64,000 nucleotides of DNA from Hirundichthys speculiger (lineage: Eukaryota; Chordata; Actinopteri; Beloniformes; Exocoetidae): the NCBI GenBank assembly GCA_018398805.1, contig JAGFBZ010000169.1, positions 248,001-312,000 on the forward strand. Direction: 5' to 3'. This document shows, in pieces, positions 24,701 through 35,597 of this stretch (the stretch's first letter is position 1; each line of letters begins with the position of its first letter). Under the pieces are notes generated by a model that was given only the letters and a program-made list of their open reading frames with translations, made no database searches and was not told the DNA's origin. The position numbers and the translations under genes were made by a program.

Positions 24701-27700
24701 GACATTTCGACTTTTATTCTCTCGACTTTCGACATTTCCTTTATTCTCGACATTTCGACTTTATTATTCTCGACATTTTCGACTTTATTCTCGACATTTT
24801 TCGTTTCTTTATTCTCGACATTTCGACTTTATTCTTTTCGACATTTTCGTCTTTATTCTCGACATTTCGACTTTTATTCTCGACATTTCGACTTTTTCCA
24901 ACATTTCAACTTTATTCTCGACATTTTGACTTTATTCTCAACATTTCGTTTTATTCTCGACTTTTCGTCTTTATTCTCTCGACATTTCGTCTTTATTCTC
25001 GACATTTCTCGACATTTCGACTTTTATTCTCGACATTTCGACTTTTATTCTCGACATTTCGTCTTTATTCTCGACATTTCGTTTCTTTATTCTCAACATT
25101 TCGCTTTTATTCTCGACATTTCGACTTTATTTCTCGCTTTTGACTTATTCTCGACATTTCGACTTTATTCTCGACATTTCGATTTATTCTCGATTTCGTC
25201 TTTATTCTCGACATTTCGACTTTTTTCTCGACATTTCGCTTTTTTCTTTATTCTCGACATTTCGTCTTTATTCTCAACATTTCGTCTTTATTTCTCGACA
25301 TTTCGCTTTATTCTCGACATTTCGCTTTAATTCTCGACATTTCGTCTTTATTCTCGACATTTCGTCTTTATTCTCGACATTTCGTCTTTATTCTCGACAT
25401 TTCGTCTTTATTCTCGACATTTCGCTTTTATTCTCGACATTTCGTCTTTATTCTCAAAATTTTGACTTTATTCTCGACATTTTGACTTTATTCTTGACAT
25501 TTCGCTTTTATTCTCGACATTTCGTCTTTATTCTCGACATTTCGCCTTTATTCTCGACATTTCGTCTTTATTCTCGACATTTCGTCTTTATTCTCGACAT
25601 TTCGACTTTTATTCTCGACATTTATTCTCTTTATTCTCGACTTTTCTCGACTTTATTCTCACATTTTTTTCGTCTTTTATTTCTCGACATTTTCGACTTT
25701 TTATTCTCGACATTTCGTCTTATTCTCTCATTTCGACTTTATTCTCGACATTTCGCTTTATTTTCGACTTTCTCGACATTTCTTTCTTTATTCTCGACAT
25801 TTCGACTTCTTTATTTCTCGACATTTTACATTCGTTTATTCTCGACATTTCGACTTTATTCTCGACATTTCGTCTTTATTTCTTTCGGACATTTCTCTTT
25901 ATTCTCGACATTTCGACTTTTATTCTTAACATTTCGTCTTTATTCTCGACATTTTGACTTTATTCTCGACATTTCTCGCTTTTCTCGACATTCTCGACAT
26001 TTCGTCTTTTATTCTCGACATTTCGTCTTTATTCTTTTTCTTTATTCTCGACATTTTCGCTTTTATTCTCGAATTTCGTCTTTATTCTCGACATTTCGAC
26101 TTTATTCTCGACATTTCGTCTTTATTCGACATTTCTTTTTGTCTTTATTCTCGACATTTCGTCTTTATTCTCGACATTTCGTTTTTACTTTATTATTCTC
26201 GACATTTCGACTTTATTCTCGACTTTCGTCATTTTCGTCTTTATTCTCGACATTTCGTCTTTATTCTCGACATTTTCGACATTTCTTTATTCTCGACATT
26301 TCGCTTTTATTTCTCACTTTAATTCTCGACATTTCATTCTCGACATTTCGACTTTTAATTCTCGACATTTCGACTTTTATTCTCGACTTTCGACATTTCG
26401 TCTTTATTTCTCGACATTTCGTCTTATTCTCGACATTTCGTCTTTATTCTCGACATTTCGCTTTATTCGACTTTTTCGACTTTATTTTCATTCTCGACTT
26501 TCGCTTATTCTCTCGACATTTCGTCTTTATTCTCGACATTTTCGTCTTATTCTCGACATTTCGACTTTTTTTCTCGACATTTCGTTTTTTTCTCGACATT
26601 TCTCTTTATTCTCGACATTTTTCTTTACATTTCTCTTTATTCTCGACATTTCTTTATTCTCGACATTTCGCTTTATTCTCGACATTTCGACTTTATTCTC
26701 TCATTCCCTTTATTCTCGCTTTCTTTCTCGACATTTCGCTTTATTCTCGACATTGACATTTTTCTCTTTCTTCTCACATTTTCTTTATTCTCGACATTTC
26801 GACTTTATTCTTAATCTTTTTATTCTCACATTCGTTTTTTTTCTCACTTTCGTCGTCTTTTTTTCTCTTTCTCTTTCGACATTTCTTTTTTTCTCGAATT
26901 TCAGATTTATTCTCGACATTTCGTCTTTAATTGATTTTATTTATTCTCCGACATTTCGACTTTAATCTCGCATTTCGCTTTTATTCTCGACATTTGCTTT
27001 ATTCTCGACATTTCGTTTTTTCCCGATTTTTTCGCTTTTATTCTCGACATTTCGTCTTTATTCTCGACTTTTGCTTTTTCTCGACATTCGTCTTATTCCG
27101 CATTTCTTTATTCTCGACATTTCGTCTTTATTCTCACATTTCGTCTTTTTTCTCGACATTTCGACTTTATTCTCGACATTCATTTTTCTCTCGACATTTC
27201 TCTTGATTTCTTTCGACATTCTCGACTCTTTCGCTTTTATTCTCATTTCTTCTTTTTCTCCATTTTGACTTTATTCTCGACATTTGTCTTTATTTCGACA
27301 TTTTTTCTTCTCGACATTTCATCTTTATTCTTGACATTCTCGAATTATTCTCGACTTTCGTCATTTTGACTTTCTTTTATCTCGAATTTCGTCTTTTTCT
27401 CGCTTTTATTCTCGACTTTCGAGACATTCGACTTTTATTCTCGACATTACTTTATTCTCGACATTTCGTCTTTATTCTCGACATTTCGAAAATTTTGACT
27501 TTATTCCGACATCGCTGATTTTGTCTTTATTCTCGACACTTTATTCTTGACTTTATTCTCGACATTTCGACTTTATTCTCGACATTTGTCTTATTCTCGA
27601 CATTTCTAACTTTATTCTCGACATTTTCGACTTTTCTTTTCTACTTTATTCTTGACATTTGACTCTTCTCAACATTTTGACTTCTTCTCAACATTCGACT

Positions 27701-27766
27701 TCATTGAGAATGAAAAAAAAATCATTGCCCACAGTTTTTTTTCTCAGTCTGGTCTTAATACTCTGT
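15705..27766. mobile_element. 12-kb TIR-bounded element containing an expanded 20-bp minisatellite
   Basis: The left end (15705-15767) contains GAGTATTAGGGCCACACTGA, an A run, TGTGGGCAATGA and a T run ending CATTC. The reverse complement of the right end (27708-27766) contains GAGTATTAAGACCAGACTGA, an A run, TGTGGGCAATGA and a T run ending CATTC. These are inverted repeats of about 60 bp with few mismatches. Just inside the left arm (15787-15815) sits a unit of the internal repeat in inverted orientation. The rest of the interior is the 20-bp minisatellite. No transposase is present, so it would be non-autonomous. I could not fix the exact termini or a target duplication, so the superfamily is open. 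Confidence 0.75.
15993..27705 (+). repeat. 20-bp minisatellite, TTATTCTCGACATTTCGTCT, about 11.7 kb
   Basis: Roughly 580 copies of TTATTCTCGACATTTCGNCT (N = T, A or C) with variant units carrying CAAAATTTTG or CAACATTTTG. From 16000 to about 18010 the phase is almost perfect at 20 bp. From about 18030, and heavily beyond 18640, 1-6 bp insertions and deletions break the phase, apart from short regular islands such as 25330-25600. The variant block ATTCTCAAAATTTTGACTTT recurs (near 16670, 16970, 17650, 17910 and 18410) at multiples of 20 bp, showing segmental amplification. All open frames here (SRHFVFILDIS-type) are artefacts of the repeat. Confidence 0.97.
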
Positions 27767-27953
27767 TGTAGGGTTAAGTAAGAGATTTCTGGAGGTGTTT
27801 TCCTCTTTTTTTTTAAGAGAAAAAAGTGATAAAAGCAAAGGGTGAGAAGAGTGAAAACACGGGTTAAAGCAGATGAAAGGAATCGTGTCCCAGACAGTTT
27901 TCACACCTGCCGTCCAGACTGGACTAACCTGCAGCCCCGCCAGGAAACTTACT
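27767..27953. other. Unique spacer between the 12-kb element and the (TC)n tract
   Basis: A short stretch with no recognised feature. It may contain the right target-site flank of the 12-kb element. Confidence 0.3.
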
Positions 27954-28088
<135 letters not shown>

Positions 28089-28786
28089 CATTTATCTTCT
28101 CCACATTTCTTCCTGAGGACACCATCACAGAAGCAGCTTTGTGAGCGAAGCCTGAACCGAGAGTCCTCGTTATCACCTGTCCTGATAAATATCTTAAACC
28201 AACCTGCAGTGCAGCACCTGAAGCAGTCGAGGTCTCGACCTGCTCATTTATAAAACACGTCAGACGTGCGGTTTAATGAATCAAACTCCACGTTCAGCTG
28301 CAGGCTGGTCCAACGGGAGTCCCAGCTCATCCAATTAAATTATCTGGAAAAGCTTGGTTACGGTTCGTCCTGAGGAAGCCGAGGTGGCGGCTTTATTTTT
28401 AATATTTTCTGTTACTTTTATTTCTATGGAGACGGCACGAACCAAAAATGTTTCATGCTTTCATTTATTTTTGAAAAATGCAATTAATTTTTTTTTCCTT
28501 TCAGTCAGCGTATTCCAAAAAAATGTTAGTAAGGCGGCCGACTGAGGGCCAGTAAGGAGGCGAAAGAAAACAAAACGATGGTGGCGTTTCAAAGGAGCGA
28601 CAGTGATGATGTTTTGGTACAAAAGTCTTCCAGGGGTGAAGGTGGGTGGAAGATTTCCATTTCTCTAAATAAATTCATGAGTTTAAGCACAAAGGTCATC
28701 AAAGAAAGATTGGAGATTTCTCTTCCAATAGTACTGATGAAAAAAATTCACCGTTGGAGGAATCTGGAGGAATGTTGGTACGTGAG

Positions 28787-29007
28787 GCTGTGGGCGGGTC
28801 TGGAAGGGCCTGCAGTCAATCATCCCGTGACTCGTGGGCGGGCAGCGGTGGGCGGGTCTAGAAGGGCCTGCAGTCAATCATCCCGTGACTCGTGGGCAGA
28901 CAGCGGTGGGCGGGTCTAGAAGGGCCTGCAGCCAATCATCCCGTGACTCGTGGGCGGGCAGCGGTGGGCGGGTCTAGAAGGGCCTGCAGTCAATCATCCC
29001 GTGACTA
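28787..29007. repeat. 58-bp minisatellite, copy A
   Basis: Nearly four units of 58 bp containing GAAGGGCCTGCAGTCAATCA and CGTGACTCGTGGGCGGGCAG; starts of successive units at 28803, 28861 and 28919 give the period. The same array is in copy B. Confidence 0.9.
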
Positions 29008-29133
29008 ACTAAAATTAACTATAATAATGTCAAGAACGTCCTTCGTTTTCATATTTGTAAATTTTTTTTTCTCATATAAGTTTGAAATCTATTAACTTCG
29101 CTCCGTTGTACAACAACAACCACAAAAAAAAAA

Positions 29134-29315
29134 GTGATCATCAGTGATGCTGCGTCAAAAGTTGGGAGAAAGCGTCTCAGTCCTATTTGTGATTTCTTTG
29201 ACTATGACTGTGTTAATGATAAAAATAGCACCTTGTTGTAGAAGCAGGTGATACAATGTGTGGAATACTTCTGAAGGAGAAAAAAACCCACTTCAGACTT
29301 TCTAAAGCATCCTGA
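29134..29315 (+). pseudogene. BED zinc-finger relic of a hAT transposase, copy A (frameshifted)
   Basis: Reads KVGRKRLSPICDFFDYD, then after a 1-bp deletion relative to copy B (AAAAATAGCACC against AAAAATAAGCACC) continues with VVEAGDTMCGILLKEKKTHF. The order aromatic-rich start, then Cys-x2-type segment before a basic Lys-rich stretch, resembles the N-terminal BED finger of hAT (ZBED-like) transposases. No HxxxH end is preserved and nothing further of a transposase follows. There is no true ATG. Confidence 0.5.
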
Positions 29316-29320
29316 CGGAG

Positions 29321-30052
29321 GTGTTCACGCGACTTAAAGGTGCATCCCTTACACTTAACCTGGCCAGGTGTAATTTTGGTAAGGCAACTGTCACTTACTT
29401 GGGTAGGCAGGTGGGGTCATGGACACGTTCGTCCTGTGGATGCAAAAATAGCTGCTTTTCCACAAACCAGAAAGGAATTATGCCGATTTCTGGGCATGGC
29501 TGGATACTACTACAGAAACTTTTGTTTGTAACTTCTCCACCGTTGCAGAACCGTTAACTCGCTTACTCAGTCCAAAGTTGTTTTTTTCACGTGGTCACCA
29601 GGATGTCAGCATGCTTTAGTAAAGTGTGAAGTCGTTGCTGTGCAATGGACCTGTTCTTTCTGCACCTGACCTGGCAAAACCCTTCAAGCTAGAAGTTGAT
29701 GCTAGCGCTGTCGCCGCTGGTGCTGTCTCAATTCAGGAAGGTGACGACGGGTTTTGATCACCCCCGTTAGTTATTTTTCACAAAAGTTCAACCAGCACCA
29801 ATGTCATTACTCCACCATTGAGAAGGAAACGCTGGCCTTGTTGTTGCTCTCCAACACTTTGAGGTGTACCTTGGGTCTTGCCGTCTGCCGATTATAGTGT
29901 ACACGGATCACAACCCTCGTGTTCCTCCATCAAATGTATAACCACAATCAAAGACTAACGTGTTGGGCTCTGATCATTCTGGAGTTCCAGTTGGAGATAA
30001 AACACAAAAGGGGTGTGGCCAACTTCATAGCTGATGCCTTATCCAGGTCCTG
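29321..30052 (+). pseudogene. Ty3/Gypsy pol fragment (RT end plus RNase H), copy A
   Basis: Conceptual fragments in several frames: VFTRLKGASLTLNLARCNFG and VTYLGRQVG (end of reverse transcriptase), RKELCRFLGMAGYY (RT-RNase H connection), KLEVDASAVAAGAV, YSTIEKETLALLL and VYTDHNPRVFLH (RNase H with Asp, Glu and Asp landmarks), then IADALSRS. This is the order found in fish Gypsy retrotransposons. The upstream RT palm, the integrase and both LTRs are missing. Several frameshifts are present, more than in copy B (for example CTACTACAGAAAC against CTACAGAAAC), so it is not functional. Confidence 0.85.
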
Positions 30053-30189
30053 ATACCACGGCGGGAAGAAGGTGAGTCTGACAATTCCTTTTAACTGTAC
30101 ATGTTTGTTTGCTTTTGGCGGTGCTGCTCTGTTCCTGGTTGGCTGACTGGACTGTCTCCGGATACCATCCCCGGACCAGGATTGGCCGC

Positions 30190-30240
30190 TTCCTCTTCCT
30201 CTTCCTCTTCCCCTTCCTCTTCCTCTTCCTCTTCCTCTGC
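30190..30240. repeat. TTCCTC hexamer microsatellite, copy A
   Basis: Eight or so CTTCCT repeats, matched at 37696-37748 in copy B with a slightly different run. Confidence 0.9.
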
Positions 30241-30306
30241 AGCTGGTGCCTGATTGCCAGCTCTGTTTGAGGACGATGACTCTGGGCAGCTGTGTGTGGA
30301 AACTTT

Positions 30307-30777
30307 GTAGTAGTAGTAGTAGTGGTAGTGGTAGTAGTAGTAGTAGTAGTAGTAGGTAGTAGTAGTGGTAGTAGTAGTAGTAGTAGTGGTAGTGTGTAGT
30401 AGTAGTAGTAGTAGTAGTAGTAGTCGTGTAGTAGTGTAGTAGTCGTAGTGGTCGTGGTAGTGTGGTCGTAGTGGTAGTCGTCGTCGTGGTCGTCGTGGTC
30501 GTCGTGTCGTAGTGGTCGTAGTCGTAGTGGTAGTCTTCGTGGTGGTCGTCGTCGTCGTAGTCGTCGTCGTAGTGTAGTCGTGTCGTCGTCGGTCGTGGTC
30601 GTGTCGTCGTAGTCGTCGTGAGTGGTTCAGTCGTCGTCGTTAGTGGTCGTCCGTGTCGTAGTAGTGGTAGTAGTCGTGGTCGTAGTGGTCGTCGTGTTCG
30701 TAGTCGTAGTAGTGGTCGTAGTCGTCGTAGTCGTGTAGTCGGTCGTCGTAGTTAGTAGTAGTAGTTCGTAGTAGTAG
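30307..30777. repeat. GTA/GTC triplet array, copy A
   Basis: About 150 triplets, mostly GTAGTAGTA at the left and GTCGTCGTA at the right, with scattered GTG and single-base slips. The matching array in copy B (37815-38189) is about 100 bp shorter and differs in order, so this tract is either highly variable or poorly assembled. Confidence 0.93.
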
Positions 30778-32670
30778 AATTGTTAAGGGAATTCTGTGAC
30801 GTAGAGATTGTGGCTTTTATTTTGGGTAGACCTTTATTGTAAAGCCTCAGGTGAATTGACTTTGTTACATCAGACTTTTAAACCTCCACTAAAATTGATG
30901 TAAAACCCCTGAGGAGCTGGGGTTTGTAAGAATATGTTTATTGAGACCGGAATGTAAACACAACTATGTGATTCGATAGCCTTCAAAAAGTTCAGTGCTT
31001 CACTCCAACCAAAATTACAACCCTAATTTACAAAATAAAACTAAAACTAACACTGAAACTGAAAAACTAAACTACAACTAAGTATTTCAAAACAAAAACG
31101 AAAAAAAAAGAAACTAGCAAAACTGCTCTAAAAATTAAAACTAACTGAATTTGGAAAAACTAAATAAAACCTAAAACTAATGGAAAATCCAAAACTATTA
31201 TAACCCTGTGACGGAAACATCAATACAGAGAAGCACATAAAGATCTCAGATCAACACATGTTGGCTCCAAGATGACAACTTCTCCAGGAATTTCTACACA
31301 TTTTTCAACAAGATGACGTAAAACCACCTTCTGCACACTTTACAAATGCACGGCTGAGGAAGAAGAACTACATAAATAAATAAATGTAATACCCCAACCC
31401 TCATGCTGTTGTGCGCCTGTAGAAGTGTTGCACACCTTCATGTGTGCTGTCCTACTGTCATGTGCTGTTTTTACATTCTCACGGGAAAATTTGCAGCCTT
31501 TTGAAATATATTTGGGTTTTCAAACACCAGCGTACGCTCCGTTTCTCATTATTGGACCTCCTTCTTCCTTTGCTGACTGATTAAAACTAAAGTGACCAGT
31601 TCCCTTAGGAGGCGAGAGTCTACTTAAACACCTCCCAAGAAAACATCTAACGTCACCTCCCAAGAAATAAGCAACCTGGTTTTGAGAGAACGCAGTGAAC
31701 ATGAAGACGAAGAAAAGTAAAAAGCATTTCCATTAGAGTCCGCTGGTTTGCGTTGTGGTTGAGCTTTTAGCAGGTGCTGAAGGAAAAGCCAGTAAAAGCC
31801 CAGAAAGAAACGGCGGAGGACGTCGCTGGAAAAGAAAATGAGACGAGCCATTACTGTGTCACCGTCTGACGAGGTAAATGTTGTAAATGTAATAAATCAA
31901 ATCTGCTTGTCGTTTGTGTCTGAAGCATTTCACAGATATGTAAAGCCTCTTTTTTTTTCTTCTCATTATTCCTTCCAGGGACCAGTGGGGCGCTGCTTCA
32001 CCACCGACATTATTCAGATGGAGTTTTTTGTTCTTTGATGGGAACGAAATGCTAAAAAAAATGAGCTAAAATAAAACTGAATAAGACATAATAAAATACA
32101 GGTCGACAGTCGAGCAGAAAGTGACGAAAGCAAAAAGCTTTTTTTGTGTGCTGAACGTTTCTCTTTGCCTGACTTTAAAAGAAAAAAGGAAAAAAAAAAA
32201 GGCCAAAAAAGAAAAGAAAATCAGTGTTTGGAGGCTGGGCGCAGCGTCTGAACAGCAAATCCAGTTATTCACTTTTTGGACAGATTTACTGAATTTATGA
32301 GGCCTAGCTGCTAAAAGCACGAAACAAACCACCACCTTGGGCCCCGTCTGCTTTCAGAGTCATTCTGTTACTATTAAATGAGCCCTTTACTTGATTCTGG
32401 ACTGAAAACAATGGCTTTTGTTTTTCTGTACCATCTTGGCCCATCTGTGGATCCAGATCAATAGATTGTCAGGTTACTTCTACCAAAACACACCTCAAGC
32501 ACCTTGAATGGATTTGGCATTAGAAAGAGCGCTGCAGTGTTGGCTGTGACAGCTGTGACTGGACAGACTGGTGTGACCACCGTCAGCTGGTTTGTCCTAA
32601 ATGATCCTTTTCATTGTTTCAACTTTTAATATTTGCCACTATTTGCCTTCCTATAGCACTTATCCATGAT
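30778..32670. other. Non-repeat part of copy A (left)
   Basis: It contains an A-rich stretch of CTAAAACTAA words at 31035-31200 ending in TATTATAACCCTG, similar to the end of common fish MITEs. It also contains a two-piece exon-like arrangement near 31838-32037: an ATG frame of 13 codons ending GACGAG|GTAAAT, then TTCCTTCCAG followed by 19 in-frame codons to TGA. I do not recognise the peptide. Confidence 0.35.
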
Positions 32671-34107
32671 AAGTTACGTCGCGTTGCGTCGCGTGGCGTG
32701 CGTTGCGTGCGTTGCGTTGCGTGCGTTGCCTTGCGTTGCCTTGCGTTGCCTTGCGTTGCCTTGCGTTGCCTTGCGTTGCCTTGCGTTGCCTTGCCTTGCG
32801 TTGCGTTGCGTTGCCATGCGTTGCGTTGCCTTGCGTTGCGTTGCCTTGCGTTGCGTTGCCTTGCGTTGCGTTGCGTTGCCTTGCGTTGCCTTGCGTTGCC
32901 TTTCGTTGCCTTGCGTTGCTTTGCCTTGCGTTGTGTTGCCCTGCGTTGCCTTGCGTTGCCTTGCCTTGCGTTGCCTTGCCTTGCGTTGCGTTGGCCTGCG
33001 TTGCCTTGCCTTGCGTTGCTTTGCCTTGCGTTGCTTTGCCTTGCGTTGCGATGCCTCGCCTTGCGTTGCGTTGCGTCGCCTTGCATTGCCTTGCCTTGCC
33101 TTGCGTTGCGTTGCGTTGCCTTGCGTTGCCTTGCCTTGCCTTGCGTTGCCTTGCGTTGCGTTGCCTTGCGTTGCGTTGCCTTGCGTTGCCTTGCGTTGCC
33201 TTGCGTTGCCTTGCCTTGCGTTGCGTTGCGTTGCGTTGCGTTGCGCGTTGCGTTGCGTTGCGTTGCCTTGCGTTGCCTTGCGTTGCGTTGCCTTGCGTTG
33301 CCTTGCGTTGCGTTGCGTTGCGCTTGCGTTGCCTTGCGTTGCGTTGCGTTGCCTTGCATTGCGTTGCGTTGCGTTGCCTTGCCTTGCGTTGCGTTGCGTT
33401 GCGTTGCCTTGCCTTGCGTTGCCTTGCGTTGCGTTGCGTTGCCTTGCGTTGCGTTGCGTTGCTTGCCTTGCGCCTTGCCTTGCCTTGCCTTGCGTTGCGT
33501 TGCCTTGCGTTGCGTTGCCTTGCGTTTGCCTTATTGCGTTGCCTTGCGTTGCGTTGCCCTTGCATTGCCTTGCGTTTGCGTTGCGTTGCGTTGCGTTGCG
33601 TTGCGTTGCGTTGCGTTGCCTTGCTTGCGTTGCGTTGCCTTTGCCTTGCCTTGCCTTGCGTTGCCTTGCCTTGCCTTGCGTTGCCTTGCGTTGCGTTGCG
33701 TTGCGTTGCGTTGCGTTTGCGTTGCGTTGCCTTGCGTTGCGTTGCCTTGCGTTGCCTTGTTGCGTTGCCTTGCCTTGCCTTGCCTTGCCTTGCGTTGCCT
33801 TGCGTTGCGTTGCGTTGCCTTGCCTTGCCTTGCCTTGCGTTGCGTTGCCTTGCGTTGCGTTGCGTTGCGTTGCGTTGCGTTGCCTTGCGTTGCGTTGCCT
33901 TGCCTTGCGTTGCGTTGCGTTGCGTTGCCTTGCGTTGCGTTGCCTTGCGTTGCGTTGCCTTGCGTTGCGTTGCCTTGCGTTTGCGTTGCGTTGCGTTGCG
34001 TTGCGTTGCTTGCCTTGCGTTGCGTTGCGTTGCGTTGCGTTGCCTTGCCTTGCGTTGCCTTGCGTTGCCTTGCGTTGCGTTGCCTTGCGTTGCCTTGCGT
34101 TGCGTTG
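32671..34107. repeat. TTGCG/TTGCC pentamer array, copy A (1.44 kb)
   Basis: About 285 pentamers TTGCG and TTGCC in a mixed order, with rare TTGCA, TTGCT and phase slips. No stop codon exists in either pentamer, giving open frames of about 500 codons in several frames on both strands (ALRCVAL/ALPCVAL-type and NATQGNARQRK-type) that are not proteins. The matching array is in copy B. Confidence 0.96.
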
Positions 34108-34111
34108 GTTG

Positions 34112-34365
34112 GTCAGCACTGTTAGCTCACAGCTAGAAGGTTCCTGGTTGGAGTCCCAGCAGGGCCTTTCAGTTTTCTCCAGGTGCTCTGGTTTCCAGGT
34201 AACTGGTGATTGTAAACTGAGTGGAGGAATGATGGCGTGGTCGTTTGTCTGCATGTGATGGACTGACCACCTGTCCAGGTGTCGTCCTGCCTTTCACCTG
34301 GGGAGAGCTGTGATGGAGTCCAGCAGGTCCCTGTGAACGTGTACAGGAATAGGAGCGTATAGCTG
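34112..34365 (+). repeat. Dispersed repeat next to pentamer array, copy A
   Basis: Contains CAGCACTGTTAGCTCACAGC, AGAAGGTTCCTGGTTGGAGT and, further right, GATGGACTGACCACCTGTCC and TACAGGAATAGGAGC. I recognise this order from a very abundant teleost dispersed repeat. A related copy lies at 44133-44262. Its left edge joins the pentamer array directly. Confidence 0.6.
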
Positions 34366-35550
34366 ATGGGATTATATCATATAAAAATGTCATTTGACTG
34401 AAAGTGTCTCGTATTTACAGGTGACAGGTGACAGGTCTCAGACGTCTGCAGTATTTGATACATTTCATTTGACTTCACAATATCTGTTCTGTTTTCTAGA
34501 GGATCAAACTGTGGACTTTATCTTCTGCATCTGTTCCTGCTGGAACTTCGCTGTTTTTCTTTTATAGGATCCTGAAAATGTCTCATTTCACCTCCACGTA
34601 CGCTAATAAATGATCTCATCTATAATATGGTCATGTGTTTTAGTTATTTTATTTTATTTTTTTTTGTGTGTGTGTGTTTAATAATCCATTCTCTGGACTC
34701 ATCTTCGTGTCACTGGACCGCTCAGAACAGTTTTTTCCCTCCAGACCAGGTAACAGGTGCAGCAGATTCTCAGGTTCGGTTCTCTGTTGACGTTCAGACT
34801 CTGACTCAGCTCTCGTCCACTTGTTACTCAGAGTTGGTTTATTACACAGAATCATCTGGAAATTCACCACCGGTGCAGGTTTGCTCTATAATCCTCTTCG
34901 TTCCTCATCATCCCTCTATTGTTTGCTTTTGCTCATTGTCACTGATCTGACGTGGGTTGATGCCGTAGGAGTGTATATTTATTTTTAATAACAGTGCTGC
35001 TGGTCAGAGCTTTTATACGTTCCATCCACCGTCCACGACGAGACTCAAGTCTGAGGAGCCTTGAGGTGAAGTAGAAATCCACACAATTCAAATCCCTTTT
35101 CAAACAGAAGGACTTCAAAAAATAACTGGAGAAACTGATAAAGAAAGCCGACTCTGTCCTGGAGCTTCTGGCATTGATTTTTCCAAAGAACCACAGTTCA
35201 TAAAGTAAAGATAATCATTCACAACCCTGAGCTTCCTCTTCAGCAGACGGCAGGTTCTGACCTCCCGACATCGAGCCCCCGATTTTACTCACCGGACCAA
35301 ACCAGACTGTAAAATGTTTTTCATTTTGTTCAGCTACGAACCGACGATCTGTTTACTGTGTGACGTCTCAGTCGTCTGTTTGTGAAGGACGCTTCACAGC
35401 AGTTTAGAGCTCAACATGTGCTTTTTCTTTTTTCCCTTAAGAAATCAAAGTAGCTCTAACGCACAGCTTTGATTTCGTGCTGTTGATGGGAGACCAGTTT
35501 TACGTCATTAGCCTTGGAGCTCGCGTACTTTTGATTTTATTTTTCCAAAC
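34366..35550. other. Non-repeat part of copy A (right)
   Basis: A stretch at 34744-34879 looks like an internal exon: TTTTTTCCCTCCAG acceptor, then 45 open codons containing VTGAADSQVRFSVDVQTLTQ, then GTGCAG|GTTTGC. I do not recognise a family and the donor is weak. Nothing else stands out. Confidence 0.3.
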
Positions 35551-35551
35551 N
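35551..35551. other. Assembly ambiguity (single N) at the junction of the two copies
   Basis: The only non-ACGT base in the window. It lies exactly between the broken right end of copy A (CCAAAC) and the (TC)n start of copy B. Confidence 0.99.
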
Positions 35552-35554
35552 TCT

Positions 35555-35588
<34 letters not shown>

Positions 35589-35597
35589 ATTTCTCTT
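35552..35597. repeat. (TC)n microsatellite at the start of copy B
   Basis: A truncated version of the tract at 27954-28088 with the same right flank, beginning directly after the N. Confidence 0.95.

Larger units (their letters stand above)
28089..35550 (+). repeat. Duplicated segment, copy A (7.46 kb)
   Basis: Starts at CATTTATCTTCTCCACATTT after a (TC)n tract and runs to ATTTTTCCAAAC just before the N at 35551. It is almost identical along its length to 35598-43186, including every internal repeat and relic. Most differences are 1-4 bp insertions or deletions in homopolymers and tandem arrays (for example GTGGGGTCATGG here and GTGGGTCATGG in copy B near 36930). Copy A ends mid-sequence at the N whereas copy B continues into new sequence. 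Confidence 0.95.

Noticed and set aside
15741..27268. Numerous SRHFVFILDIS-type frames of up to 538 codons
   Set aside because: Products of the 20-bp minisatellite, restarting after each indel; no gene structure.
32614..34258. About 500-codon frames over the TTGCG/TTGCC arrays (also 40043-41905)
   Set aside because: Stop-free pentamers produce open frames in several frames on both strands simultaneously.
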